A stretch of 64,000 bases of DNA from positions 1 through 64,000 of the forward strand of contig NZ_JAHEIM010000011.1 of the NCBI RefSeq assembly GCF_024639375.1, in the 5' to 3' direction. Source of the DNA: Rhodoluna sp. GTDB taxonomy: Bacteria > Actinomycetota > Actinomycetes > Actinomycetales > Microbacteriaceae. A program made the translations under genes and the position numbers. The notes under the pieces were generated by a model, which saw only the letters and a list, made by a program, of their open reading frames with translations, made no database searches and was not told where the DNA came from. Positions 32,523 through 41,222 of this stretch are shown piece by piece (position 1 is the first letter of the stretch; the number at the start of each line of letters is the position of its first letter).

Positions 32523-33485
32523 TTAGAGCCAGGCTGCGGCTTCGATTGCCCAGTAGGTGCAGATGATGTTTGCACCGGCGCGGTGCACCGAGGATAGTGT
32601 TTCAAGAATTGCGCGCTCGCGCTCCAGCAAGCCTTGCTCGGCTGCAGCCTCGATCATTGCTGTTTCGCCAGAGACGATATAGCTCGCAATTGGCAAGTCA
32701 ACAAGTTGACGAGCCTGGCTAACGATGTCTAGATAACCGAGTGCCGGCTTCACCATGATGATGTCTGCGCCTTCGGCTGCATCTAGTTTGATTTCGCGAA
32801 TTGCTTCGCGTGAGTTGCGCGGGTCTTGCTGATAAGTCTTGCGGTCGCCATCAAGTTGAGATTCAACTGCATCGCGAAATGGCCCGTAGAAAGCAGATGC
32901 GTATTTCGCTGCGTAAGCAAGAATCGAAACGTCTTTGAAGTTTGCTTTGTCTAGTGCGGCACGAGTGGCAGCAACTTGGCCATCCATCATTCCGCTTGCG
33001 CCAAGCATGTGCGCGCCGGCTTCAGCTAGCACCACTGCCATGCGGCCATAAATTTCAAGTGTGCGGTCGTTGTCTACTTCGCCTCGAGCATCAAGCACAC
33101 CGCAGTGGCCGTGACTGGTGAATTCGTCTAGGCAAAGATCGGCAATCACAACCAGGCGATCACCAGCTTGCTCACGAATTGAACGAATGGCAGAAGTGAG
33201 AACACCGTTTGGGTTGCATGCTTCGGTGCCATCTTCGTCGCGGTGGTTTGGCACACCAAAAACCATCACGCCACCAATACCGGCCGCAATCGCACGATCG
33301 ATTTCGGCGCGAAGGCTATCCGGGGTGTGTTGCACTGTGCCAGGCAGACCCTTGATCGGCTTCGGCTCGGTTAGGCCCTCGCGCACAAACAGCGGCAAAA
33401 TCAGTTGCTCGGGGCGCACATGTGATTCGCTCACCAGGTTGCGAATTGCCTGATTGGCTCGCAAGCGGCGTGGGCGTTGAATCAT
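32523..33485 (-). CDS. hemB: Delta-aminolevulinic acid dehydratase (porphobilinogen synthase)
   Basis: 320 residues from ATG 33485; the frame opens at 33572 but those codons lie inside hemD. It condenses two aminolevulinates to porphobilinogen. Features: RPRRLRANQAIRNLVSE, PLFVREG, GVMVFGVPNHRDEDG, the metal-site region SHGHCGVLDARGEVDND, a Schiff-base Lys in YAAKYASAFYGPFR, and MVKPALGYLDIV with the second Lys. It starts 2 bp after the hemD stop. Confidence 0.96.
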   Translation of the reverse strand: MIQRPRRLRANQAIRNLVSESHVRPEQLILPLFVREGLTEPKPIKGLPGTVQHTPDSLRAEIDRAIAAGIGGVMVFGVPNHRDEDGTEACNPNGVLTSAIRSIREQAGDRLVVIADLCLDEFTSHGHCGVLDARGEVDNDRTLEIYGRMAVVLAEAGAHMLGASGMMDGQVAATRAALDKANFKDVSILAYAAKYASAFYGPFRDAVESQLDGDRKTYQQDPRNSREAIREIKLDAAEGADIIMVKPALGYLDIVSQARQLVDLPIASYIVSGETAMIEAAAEQGLLERERAILETLSSVHRAGANIICTYWAIEAAAWL

Positions 33486-33487
33486 GA

Positions 33488-34231
33488 CTAGCTTTCTGTG
33501 GCGGCTTTGGTTGCCTGGGCAACAGCCGCGGGCGTAGGGTTCAAGGCTACCGAAATTGCCTGCAGACCCCAATCCTCAAGGACTTTTGCCGTAGTAAAAC
33601 CGGCCGCGATCAATGGCATTGCGGGCTGTGGTACGAATTGCAAGAAGGCTCGGGCGGCACTTGGCGACCTAAAGACGACGGCCGAAAACTCGCCGGCTCG
33701 CGCGGCGGCTGCGGTGGTTGGCTCGGTTGGCACGGTCACCGTGGTGTAAACCACACCGCTGATGATTTGCCAGCCCGCCGAAGTGAGCGCGGCAGGCAAC
33801 TCTTTCAGGGCCAATTGCCCACTTGGGATAATCGCGGTGCCCGGGGTTAGCTCAACGAGAAGTTGAGCGAGGCTCTGCGAGTCGGCTTGCTCGGGAGCGG
33901 CCACCATTTGTGCACCAAGTTGCACGAGTGCCTTGGCGGTGCGTTCGCCAACCGCCGCGAATCGCAAGTTTGGGTTTTTCATCGCAGCGCGAAGATTTGC
34001 TTCGCCAACCAACTCGGCCAGGCAACGCATTGCATTTGCGCTGGTGGCAACCATCCAGGTGTTATGCGTCGCGTTGTTGATTGCGGCCAGCAGGGTGACA
34101 GCATCGGTGGCGCTAGTTGCTTTGGCGATGTTGATATAAGGGTCAATTACCGAACCAAGGCCCAACGCTTTTAGTGCTTCGGCATCGGGCTCGTTGGCAT
34201 CTGCGCGAATCAGCAAAACCGGTTTAGTCAT
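33488..34231 (-). CDS. hemD: Uroporphyrinogen-III synthase
   Basis: 247 residues from ATG 34231, overlapping hemC by 8 bp. HemD is poorly conserved, but this one shows the expected traces: VLLIRADANEPDAEALKALG at the N-terminus, FAAVGERTAKAL in the middle, and FRSPSAARAFLQF, then LIAAGFTTAKVLEDWGL. It closes and inverts ring D of hydroxymethylbilane to give uroporphyrinogen III, the shared precursor of heme and siroheme. Position between hemC and hemB supports the call. Confidence 0.9.
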   Translation of the reverse strand: MTKPVLLIRADANEPDAEALKALGLGSVIDPYINIAKATSATDAVTLLAAINNATHNTWMVATSANAMRCLAELVGEANLRAAMKNPNLRFAAVGERTAKALVQLGAQMVAAPEQADSQSLAQLLVELTPGTAIIPSGQLALKELPAALTSAGWQIISGVVYTTVTVPTEPTTAAAARAGEFSAVVFRSPSAARAFLQFVPQPAMPLIAAGFTTAKVLEDWGLQAISVALNPTPAAVAQATKAATES

Positions 34232-35165
34232 TTTGGGCCAATCGTTTGCCAACTTTGGTATCGGCTAATTGCCTGGCAACTAGCAGGCCCAACTGAAACG
34301 CTTCGCCAACCGGGTCAACGTTGGTGAGTTCAATCGACATCTCGGCACGTTCATGCTCGTTCGTTGTTGCATCGCTGAGTTCGGCAACCAGAGTGAGCGT
34401 GTTTTTGTTTAGTTGCGCAAATGAACCAATAGCGGTGCGGCAAGATGCACCAAGACCAACCAATACTGCACGTTCTGCGGTAACGATTGTGCGGGTGATT
34501 TTGTTATCAAGTTTTTCAAGCGCCTTGGCTAGGTCGCGGTCGCCGTTTCGAATCTCAATTGCAAGCGCACCTTGTGCCGGTGCCGGCAATAGTTGATCTG
34601 CGGTTAGGTATTCGGTCACTTCGCTGATGCGACCTAGTCGTTTCAAACCGGCAGCTGCCAACACCACTGCATCGAATTCTCCATCGCGCACTTTTTGCAC
34701 GCGTGAATCAACATTGCCTCGGATGGGTTTGGTCTCAAGATCTGGTCGCAAAAAGTTAATGCGTGCCGCACGACGAGGTGACGATGTGCCAACGGTTGAA
34801 CCAGCTGGCAATTGCATGAGGCCCTCACCACTGCGAGAAATAATCACGTCACGGTAATCTTCGCGTTCAGGAATTGCAACTAGGTGCAAGCCAAGCATTC
34901 CTGCACTTGGTAGATCTTTCATCGAGTGCACAATCAAATCAACTTCGTTGGCCAACAACGCATCGCGAATTGCCGAGACAAAAACACCAGGGCGAATTGG
35001 GTGCATTAGCGAACCCTGATTTTCATCGCCCTCGGTTTTGATGACTACCAATTCGATGTCGCGCTTGAGCACCTTGGCCAACATTTCGACCACCATTTTG
35101 CTTTGGGTGAGGGCCAGCTTAGAACCGCGGGTTCCCAGGCGCAGAGCGGGTTGTGGGCTAGACAC
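34224..35165 (-). CDS. hemC: Hydroxymethylbilane synthase (porphobilinogen deaminase)
   Basis: 313 residues from GTG 35165, which has GGAG 6 bp upstream and overlaps the hemA stop; TTG 35177 is a weaker in-frame alternative. RLGTRGSKLALTQ is the N-terminal signature, followed by HSMKDLPS, GTSSPRRAAR and RGNVDSRVQKV, and the dipyrromethane cofactor Cys sits in GLGASCRTAIG. It links four porphobilinogens. Length fits the family. Confidence 0.96.
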   Translation of the reverse strand: MSSPQPALRLGTRGSKLALTQSKMVVEMLAKVLKRDIELVVIKTEGDENQGSLMHPIRPGVFVSAIRDALLANEVDLIVHSMKDLPSAGMLGLHLVAIPEREDYRDVIISRSGEGLMQLPAGSTVGTSSPRRAARINFLRPDLETKPIRGNVDSRVQKVRDGEFDAVVLAAAGLKRLGRISEVTEYLTADQLLPAPAQGALAIEIRNGDRDLAKALEKLDNKITRTIVTAERAVLVGLGASCRTAIGSFAQLNKNTLTLVAELSDATTNEHERAEMSIELTNVDPVGEAFQLGLLVARQLADTKVGKRLAQND

Positions 35166-36384
35166 GAGGGTCTCCAAACAGCACCAAAAGTGCCTTGCGG
35201 TAGTTCTCTTCGTCGCCAGTGGCGGCCAATGCTTTGGCGCGGGTGAGAGGCTCGTGCAGCATCGAGTTGGCCATCGCAGTCAATTGCAGTTTGATCTCTT
35301 CGGCCGCAGCCTCACCGTCTCGCAATCGCACTCGCTCAACTTCTTCGTCTATCCAAAGTGTGAGCTTGCCGCGAATCGCAGAAACAAAAGGATCAAGGTT
35401 TCGTTGCAACTGCTCTTGCTCAAATTCGGTTGCTGCGTCGCTAACCATTTGCTGTGCTTGCAAAATTGCTTCACTGTGTTCGGCAGGAGCGTGACGACGA
35501 ATCACATCGAGGTTCACAAAATCGACATCGGGCGAGTTGGCCGCTTCGGGTGAAACGTCGGCGTGCAATGCAACATCAATAATCAACAACGGCTTTGATG
35601 AATTCGCGGCCAAAGATTTGGCATCAATAATGTGCCCTTGTGAACCACTGCAAGCAACAATCAATTGTGCGCGAGCAACTGCGCTATCGAAGTCATCCGC
35701 GGCAACCGCAATCAAACCTCGAGTGCCTGCAAAGTCTTGTGCGCGACCAGAGGATGAGAAAACTTCGATGTGTGAAATGCCTAAACGCTGCAGCGCCGAA
35801 ACCACAATGCGAGCGTGGGCACCGGTGCCAAACAACAAAACCTTTTTGGCGCTCAAATCACCATGGCGTTCAGTCAAATAATCGAGAGCTACATTGATGA
35901 TTGATCGCCCCACAGCACCAAGGCCAGTTTTGCTGGTAACCGCTTTTGAAACCGAAGCTGATTTTTGAAACAGGCGAATCAGTGAGGTTGATGCCTGGCC
36001 ATGCGATTGCGCAGTAGTGAATGCGCGCTTTACTTGACCGGCAATTTCTTCCTCTCCAATCACCATTGATTCAAGACCGGCCGAAACCGCAAATAAATGT
36101 TGGCTCGCGAGGTTATCGGTCGACATCTTGAAAACCTGACTTAGATACTCCACGGATAAACCGGTTGCCGAGCTGATTTCGGTGAGTGCTGGTTTAGCCG
36201 AAGCCGCGTCGGCATCCAGGTAAATTTCAAAACGGTTGCAGGTGTTGAGCACCACGGCGCCGGCGGCTGAAATTGTCTTGTTGGCCAGTAGGGCATCTCG
36301 AATTTGACCTGCGTGCTGGTCTAAGACCTCTAGGTCGGCCAGCGGCAACTCAAGATAATTTGTTGCCAGAAGGGTTAGTGCCAC
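35158..36384 (-). CDS. hemA: Glutamyl-tRNA reductase
   Basis: 408 residues from GTG 36384. First enzyme of the C5 route to aminolevulinate. The catalytic Cys lies in VVLNTCNRFEIY (about 49), followed by ESMVIGEEEIAGQVKRAF, the NADP region LLFGTGAHARIVVSAL, and a C-terminal dimerisation helix set. It heads hemA-hemC-hemD-hemB-hemL; genes overlap or lie 2 bp apart throughout. It follows the DUF3073 gene by 15 bp, so the promoter may be upstream of that gene. Confidence 0.96.
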   Translation of the reverse strand: MALTLLATNYLELPLADLEVLDQHAGQIRDALLANKTISAAGAVVLNTCNRFEIYLDADAASAKPALTEISSATGLSVEYLSQVFKMSTDNLASQHLFAVSAGLESMVIGEEEIAGQVKRAFTTAQSHGQASTSLIRLFQKSASVSKAVTSKTGLGAVGRSIINVALDYLTERHGDLSAKKVLLFGTGAHARIVVSALQRLGISHIEVFSSSGRAQDFAGTRGLIAVAADDFDSAVARAQLIVACSGSQGHIIDAKSLAANSSKPLLIIDVALHADVSPEAANSPDVDFVNLDVIRRHAPAEHSEAILQAQQMVSDAATEFEQEQLQRNLDPFVSAIRGKLTLWIDEEVERVRLRDGEAAAEEIKLQLTAMANSMLHEPLTRAKALAATGDEENYRKALLVLFGDPRV

Positions 36385-36399
36385 CGAAAGTCTCTAGCG

Positions 36400-36621
36400 C
36401 TACTTTTCGTCTTCGTCGGAGTCGTCTTCTGACTCGTCGTCACCGTAAAGATCGGCCCACTTGTCTTCGTATTCAGGTTCGGCATCGCCGGCAAAGCCGG
36501 TGGCAGCAGGGGCAATGTGCCCAATTTCTTTTTCAAGCGCAGTCAAATCGGTGTTCGGGCTAAAGTACTTTAGCTCGCGAGCCACCTTGGTGTGTTTTGC
36601 TTTTTGACGGCCACGCCCCAT
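36400..36621 (-). CDS. DUF3073 small acidic protein
   Basis: 73 residues: a basic start (MGRGRQKAKHTKVARELKYF) and a very acidic end (YGDDESEDDSDEDEK). This is the DUF3073 family, found throughout actinobacteria and without a known function. The charge split suggests nucleic-acid or ribosome contact, which is only a guess. The gene stands directly before hemA on the same strand. Confidence 0.88.
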   Translation of the reverse strand: MGRGRQKAKHTKVARELKYFSPNTDLTALEKEIGHIAPAATGFAGDAEPEYEDKWADLYGDDESEDDSDEDEK

Positions 36622-36662
36622 GGCGAGACCCCCCTAACCTGTGTGGGAGTAAAAACTATGGG

Positions 36663-37013
36663 CTATTTTAGCAGGGTGGTTGCCAGAGCTGCGCCCACGA
36701 TTACGCCTGTGGATGGCAGCACCAGATTGGCCACGAAATTGAGAATGGCTTGAGCGCGATGGTGAAGCGACCAGAATGCGGCGGTTTGGCCAGCAAAAGA
36801 ACTAAAGGTCGAGAGCCCTCCGGCAAGAGCCGAGACAATCACGGTGGTGGCTAGGTCGCCATTGATGAATAGGCCAAGCAAGAATGAAGCTGCGGTGTTG
36901 GCAAACAGAATGCCCCAAGGCAATTGACCAATCCACTGAGCCAGGATGAATCGCAAGACTGCACCAAGGCCACCAGCCAGGGTCACCCAAAGTGCCACGG
37001 TTAGCGAGCCCAT
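36663..37013 (-). CDS. crcB: CrcB-type fluoride channel subunit (second of pair)
   Basis: 116 residues from ATG 37013, overlapping the first crcB by 13 bp; the longer frame to 37157 is only the other gene read in another frame. Four membrane helices, with TLAGGLGAVLRFILA, FANTAASFLLGLF and the GGLSTFSSFAGQT box holding the conserved Phe/Thr/Ser residues of Fluc channels. Paired crcB genes usually form a heterodimeric channel that lets F- leave the cell. No fluoride riboswitch is visible upstream. Confidence 0.9.
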   Translation of the reverse strand: MGSLTVALWVTLAGGLGAVLRFILAQWIGQLPWGILFANTAASFLLGLFINGDLATTVIVSALAGGLSTFSSFAGQTAAFWSLHHRAQAILNFVANLVLPSTGVIVGAALATTLLK

Positions 37014-37399
37014 TTGGCACCCAATCGATAGGCCCAAATACCAAGAGCAAACATCGCAATGGTTAGTGCGATCGCATCCGGAGAAAATGAGCGGTGATAC
37101 ATCCAAAGCGCCACACCGCTCATGGTGGTGAAGCCACCAGCAAAGCCAATGCCCCAAAACGCACGCTGCAGGTCACTTTGCCAGCGACTGTAGTTATTGG
37201 AGAAGCCCAAGAAGCCTGCGCCAAGTAGGTTGACTGCAAACAGCATGACGATTGTTGCAGCCAGCACTTGATCGTAGTGAGCAAATTCGTTGGTGGTGAC
37301 TAAAAGATTTTGTGAAGCCTCGGCGATGAACCATCGGCCCCATGTGCCAAGAGCGCCACCTAGAAAAACTAGTGCGGCGCTCTTGGCGGTTGGTTTCAT
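37001..37399 (-). CDS. crcB: CrcB-type fluoride channel subunit (first of pair)
   Basis: 132 residues from ATG 37399. Features: FLGGALGTWGRWFIA at the N-terminus, FAVNLLGAGFLGF, and GIGFAGGFTTMSGVALW, the CrcB/Fluc Phe-box region. It lies 10 bp after the KimA-like permease gene and overlaps its partner. The second gene has the more usual GGLSTFSS box, so this one is probably the diverged half of a dual-topology heterodimer. Confidence 0.87.
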   Translation of the reverse strand: MKPTAKSAALVFLGGALGTWGRWFIAEASQNLLVTTNEFAHYDQVLAATIVMLFAVNLLGAGFLGFSNNYSRWQSDLQRAFWGIGFAGGFTTMSGVALWMYHRSFSPDAIALTIAMFALGIWAYRLGAKWAR

Positions 37400-37409
37400 A
37401 AATTGAAGA

Positions 37410-39494
37410 CTAGTCTTCGTCGATGCGCTTTGCACGAACGCGGGCAACGGTGTTACGAGCATTGCCGTGACGGCGAGGTGCTGGTCGCACTAGACCACGA
37501 CGTGCATCACCTGGCAGTGGGCGACGAGCAAAGATGTCTTTGTATTCCGCAGACTCAAGGCGCCAAGGCACAAGGGTAACCATCACGCCGCGAAGGTACA
37601 TAAGTTGTTTGCGCAAACGGCCGGCACGGTGGTTGTGCAAGATGTGCTCCCACCAGTGACCAACAACAAGCTTTGGCAAGTAAACGGAAATGCGTTCGCT
37701 GCCGTTGTTCTTGCGGTGCTCTTGCAAGAACTCAATTAGCGGCTCAGAAAATTCACGATAAGGCGACTCAATAATGCGCAGTGGCAAACCAAGTTCGTTC
37801 TCGTACTTCTTCCATTCGGCTGCAAACTTCTTAGCACTTTCAGGGTCGATTGCAACGTGCAGTGCTTCAAGGTGCGTGTGACGTGAAGACAGCGCGTAAT
37901 CCAAAGCCTTTAGCTGAGGCTTGTTTAGTTTGTCCATCAGCACAACTGCGTAGTCGCCCTTGGCGCCAAACTGAGTTTCGCCATCCATCTTAATTTCGCG
38001 CTCAACCTGCATGTAGTAGCGGTTGGTGTAGAACATCACCAAGAACAGAATCGGCATGATGATGAAAACCATCCAAGCACCGTGTGAGAACTTGGTAATA
38101 GTTACGATTACCAAAACCGAACCGGTCATCACGGCACCGAGTCCGTTGATCAAAATGCCAGAGATGCCCTCCTTGCGATGAGCGGTGTTCTGCTCATCGG
38201 TGAGCTTCTTCTTTGGCTTCATGAGCTTGCCCCAGTGCTTGAGCATGCCAATCTGGCCAATGGTGAACGAGGTAAATACACCCAAAACATAAAGCTGAAT
38301 CAGTGCGGTAACCGAAGCTTGGAACACGATGATCATTACGAGTGATGCCAGCATCAGCGAAAGCATTCCGTTTGAGTAAACCAAACGGTCACCGCGGGTC
38401 ATCAGAGCCTTAGGTGCGAATTTGTCTTTAGCCAAGACTGAAGAAAGAAGCGGGAACCCGTTGAATGCGGTGTTTGCTGCCAACAACAAAATTGCGGTGG
38501 CTGCTGCTTGCAACACATAGAACAAGATTGAGCCCGGGCCAAACACTGCCACACCAATCTGAGCCATTACTGAAAGCTGAGGTGCAGTGGCACACTCCTT
38601 CCAGTCAGGCAATTGCTCACAAGGGAACTCGGCGTAGTGCACCTGAGAGATGAGAGCCAGGCTGATTACACCGATGAACATCAAGATCGCCACGATGCCC
38701 ATAAGCATCAAGGTCTTTTGTGCGTTGAGAATCTTTGGCTTTCTAAAAGCCTGAACACCGTTGGCGATTGCCTCAACACCGGTTAGCGCAGCAGCACCAG
38801 ATGCAAATGCGCGCAGCAGCAGCAAAATCATGGCCGCTTGCGTGGTGCCGGCAACAGCATCTTCAATGTGCACTGCATATTGCGCCGATGGTGCGGTGAT
38901 TGGTTCGCCGGCAATGAGCTTCACAATCGCGGCACCAATCATCACGAACACAGTCAAGATAAATAGGTAAGTAGGAATCGCGAATGCAACACCAGATTCA
39001 CGAACACCGCGAAGGTTTACAACGGTCAACAAAATAATGAACCCAACTGCGATCTCAACGCGATATGGGTCCAGGGTAGGAAAAGCCGAAATTAGGTTGT
39101 CTGTTCCAGAAGCAATCGAAACTGCAACAGTCATCACATAGTCAAGCAACAAAGCCGAAGCCACAACGAGTGCGGGCTTTTTGCCAAGGTTCTTCATGGC
39201 AACTTCATAGTCACCACCACCAGAGGGGTAGGCCTTGATTACTTTTCGGTAGCTAAGGATGATGACGCTTAGCAACAAGACAACAACAGCCGCGATGCCC
39301 GGCGCGAAAGCTAAGAAGCTCACACCTCCGAGGGTCAGAATCATCAAGAGTTCTTGCGGACCATAAGCAACCGATGAAAGTGGGTCGCTAGAAAAAATCG
39401 GTAGCGCAATGAACTTAGGAAGTAGCTGACCTTCTAGGTTTTTGCTCGAAAGCTTTTTGCCCAGAAACCAACGTTTTGGCTGTATTTCATTCAC
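37410..39494 (-). CDS. APC-superfamily permease, KimA-like
   Basis: 694 residues from GTG 39494; no good ribosome site is seen. About twelve membrane helices (1 to about 480) begin with ALPIFSSDPLSSVAYGPQE, the signature shared with the KimA K+/H+ symporter, and then AYPSGGGDYEVA. A soluble C-terminal part (about 490-640) with VVLMDKLNKPQLKALDYALS and VYLPKLVVGHWWEHILHNH matches the KimA cytosolic domain. Potassium uptake is the best guess; amino acids are possible. KimA genes are often under c-di-AMP riboswitches, but only 35 bp lie upstream here, too little for one. Confidence 0.82.
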   Translation of the reverse strand: MNEIQPKRWFLGKKLSSKNLEGQLLPKFIALPIFSSDPLSSVAYGPQELLMILTLGGVSFLAFAPGIAAVVVLLLSVIILSYRKVIKAYPSGGGDYEVAMKNLGKKPALVVASALLLDYVMTVAVSIASGTDNLISAFPTLDPYRVEIAVGFIILLTVVNLRGVRESGVAFAIPTYLFILTVFVMIGAAIVKLIAGEPITAPSAQYAVHIEDAVAGTTQAAMILLLLRAFASGAAALTGVEAIANGVQAFRKPKILNAQKTLMLMGIVAILMFIGVISLALISQVHYAEFPCEQLPDWKECATAPQLSVMAQIGVAVFGPGSILFYVLQAAATAILLLAANTAFNGFPLLSSVLAKDKFAPKALMTRGDRLVYSNGMLSLMLASLVMIIVFQASVTALIQLYVLGVFTSFTIGQIGMLKHWGKLMKPKKKLTDEQNTAHRKEGISGILINGLGAVMTGSVLVIVTITKFSHGAWMVFIIMPILFLVMFYTNRYYMQVEREIKMDGETQFGAKGDYAVVLMDKLNKPQLKALDYALSSRHTHLEALHVAIDPESAKKFAAEWKKYENELGLPLRIIESPYREFSEPLIEFLQEHRKNNGSERISVYLPKLVVGHWWEHILHNHRAGRLRKQLMYLRGVMVTLVPWRLESAEYKDIFARRPLPGDARRGLVRPAPRRHGNARNTVARVRAKRIDED

Positions 39495-39529
39495 GAGGAG
39501 AAACTCTACTCCTCTAAAAAGAACGAGAT

Positions 39530-41197
39530 TTAGCCTTGGGCTACTTCTGCCTCTTCGGCCTCTTCTTCAGGCTTGCGAGCCTTTGAACCAAGGTTGAAAG
39601 TAGCAGCAAAACCAAGTGCCAAGAAACCAGCAGCAGCCCAGCCAGCAGCCTTTACACCATCGGTAAATCCATCTCTAGCGGCATTTTCAATAGCATCGGC
39701 AGTCGACTGAGGTGCGCCGGCTGCAACCAATGAAGGCGAAATGCTTGGGATGTTTGAACCGGCTGAGTCGACCACCGGCAACGCAATTGCCTGTGCCAGT
39801 GATGCGCGGTCGGCAGGCGAACTGCTCTGCAGTGCATCGAGGTCAATGATGCGTGCCTCAATTGCGCTCTGGCTTGAGGTGAACAGGATTGTTCCCAATA
39901 CGGCGATGCCGAGGGCTGAACCGATCTGGCGAACGGTGCTCTGTGAGCCCGATGCCTGACCAATTTTTTGAACCGGAACATCAACCATGATTACGCCGGT
40001 AAGTTGTGCTGTTGCCAAACCAACACCGATTCCGTAAAGAAGCAGGAAGGGCGCAACTTGCAACCAGCCGCCAGCTTGTGATGCAACCAAAGCGATACCG
40101 GCCACACCAACCATCTCAAGTGCAACACCAAGGCGAACCGCATAGGTTGCCGGCAACTTGCCCGACATTGCGCCGCCCACTGCTGAGGCAAGGAAGGCTC
40201 CACCGGCAAGCCACAACAAAACCAAACCAGAAGAAATTGCGCTTAGGCCTTCAACGTTTTGCAACCAAAGTGGAATTGCAAACAAAAGACCGAACTCACC
40301 CATAGAAATAATGAGTGCTGCGATTGAACCGTTGCGGAAACTTGCAATTTTGAAAAGTTGAAGATCAAGCAGCACGTTCTTGTGAGCGCGCTCTCGGCGG
40401 CGCTCCCACGCAACGAAAAGAAAGAAGAAAACAGCCGACCACATGAAGGCAACCGGAATGATTGAGATGCCGTCGGTGCGCCACGCGAAAGAACCAATTT
40501 CGAATGGGTGGTTAGCGTTAGCCATCCACCAGCCGTAGGCGCGACCTTCGATAAGGGCAAACACCAAAGTGGCAAACATGAACACCGAAATGATTGCGCC
40601 AACAAAGTCAACGCCACCTTCGCGGTGAGCTTGCTTTGACTCGCGCACGAAAATCAAAAGACCGATCACGATTGCGATTCCGATTGGTGCGTTGATGTTG
40701 AATGCCCAGCGCCAGCTGAAATCAGTCGCCAGCCAGCCGCCAAGCACAGGGCCTACGGCGACCATGCCGCCGATGGTTGAACCCCAAATTGCAAAGGCAA
40801 TGCCGCGCTCTTTGCCTTCAAAGTTTGCATTTACCAAAGACAAGGTGGTTGGCAAAACCATTGCACCGCCAACACCCTGAACCACACGAGCCAAAATCAT
40901 TGAAGTGGCATCGGTGCTAAAACCTGCCCAAATCGAAGCACCAATAAAGATGGCGATACCGATTAGAAGAATGAGTCGACGACCAAATCTGTCGGCCAAA
41001 GAGCCCCACACCAAAAGCAGAGAGGCGAATACGAGCACGTAGCTCTCTTGAACCCACTGCACCTCGGATGAGTTGAGCTGCAGATCGGTGATTACCGCCG
41101 GAAAGATTGTGTTGACGATGGTGCCGTCGATGATGACAAGTGAGATGGCCATCGAAATGAAGATGAGGCCGATCCAGCGATTAGGTGTTTTAGACAT
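39530..41197 (-). CDS. MFS efflux transporter, DHA2 (EmrB/QacA) family
   Basis: 555 residues with 14 predicted helices. Motif A-like LVWGSLADRFGRRLILLIG, D-TIVNTIFPAV in helix 1 (IDGTIVNTIFP), the antiporter box LGGWLATDFSWRWAFNINAPIG, and an external loop of about 80 residues (SAIEARIIDLDAL...) before the last helix. The acidic tail (KPEEEAEEAEVAQG) is cytosolic. A proton-driven drug or metabolite exporter; substrate unknown. It lies upstream of the KimA-like gene on the same strand, 35 bp apart. Confidence 0.9.
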   Translation of the reverse strand: MSKTPNRWIGLIFISMAISLVIIDGTIVNTIFPAVITDLQLNSSEVQWVQESYVLVFASLLLVWGSLADRFGRRLILLIGIAIFIGASIWAGFSTDATSMILARVVQGVGGAMVLPTTLSLVNANFEGKERGIAFAIWGSTIGGMVAVGPVLGGWLATDFSWRWAFNINAPIGIAIVIGLLIFVRESKQAHREGGVDFVGAIISVFMFATLVFALIEGRAYGWWMANANHPFEIGSFAWRTDGISIIPVAFMWSAVFFFLFVAWERRRERAHKNVLLDLQLFKIASFRNGSIAALIISMGEFGLLFAIPLWLQNVEGLSAISSGLVLLWLAGGAFLASAVGGAMSGKLPATYAVRLGVALEMVGVAGIALVASQAGGWLQVAPFLLLYGIGVGLATAQLTGVIMVDVPVQKIGQASGSQSTVRQIGSALGIAVLGTILFTSSQSAIEARIIDLDALQSSSPADRASLAQAIALPVVDSAGSNIPSISPSLVAAGAPQSTADAIENAARDGFTDGVKAAGWAAAGFLALGFAATFNLGSKARKPEEEAEEAEVAQG

Positions 41198-41222
41198 GTG
41201 CCAAATCTACTTTGGTTATTGA

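Noticed and set aside
39495-39529. c-di-AMP riboswitch upstream of the KimA-like gene
   Set aside because: Only 35 bp separate it from the preceding gene, far less than such a riboswitch needs.
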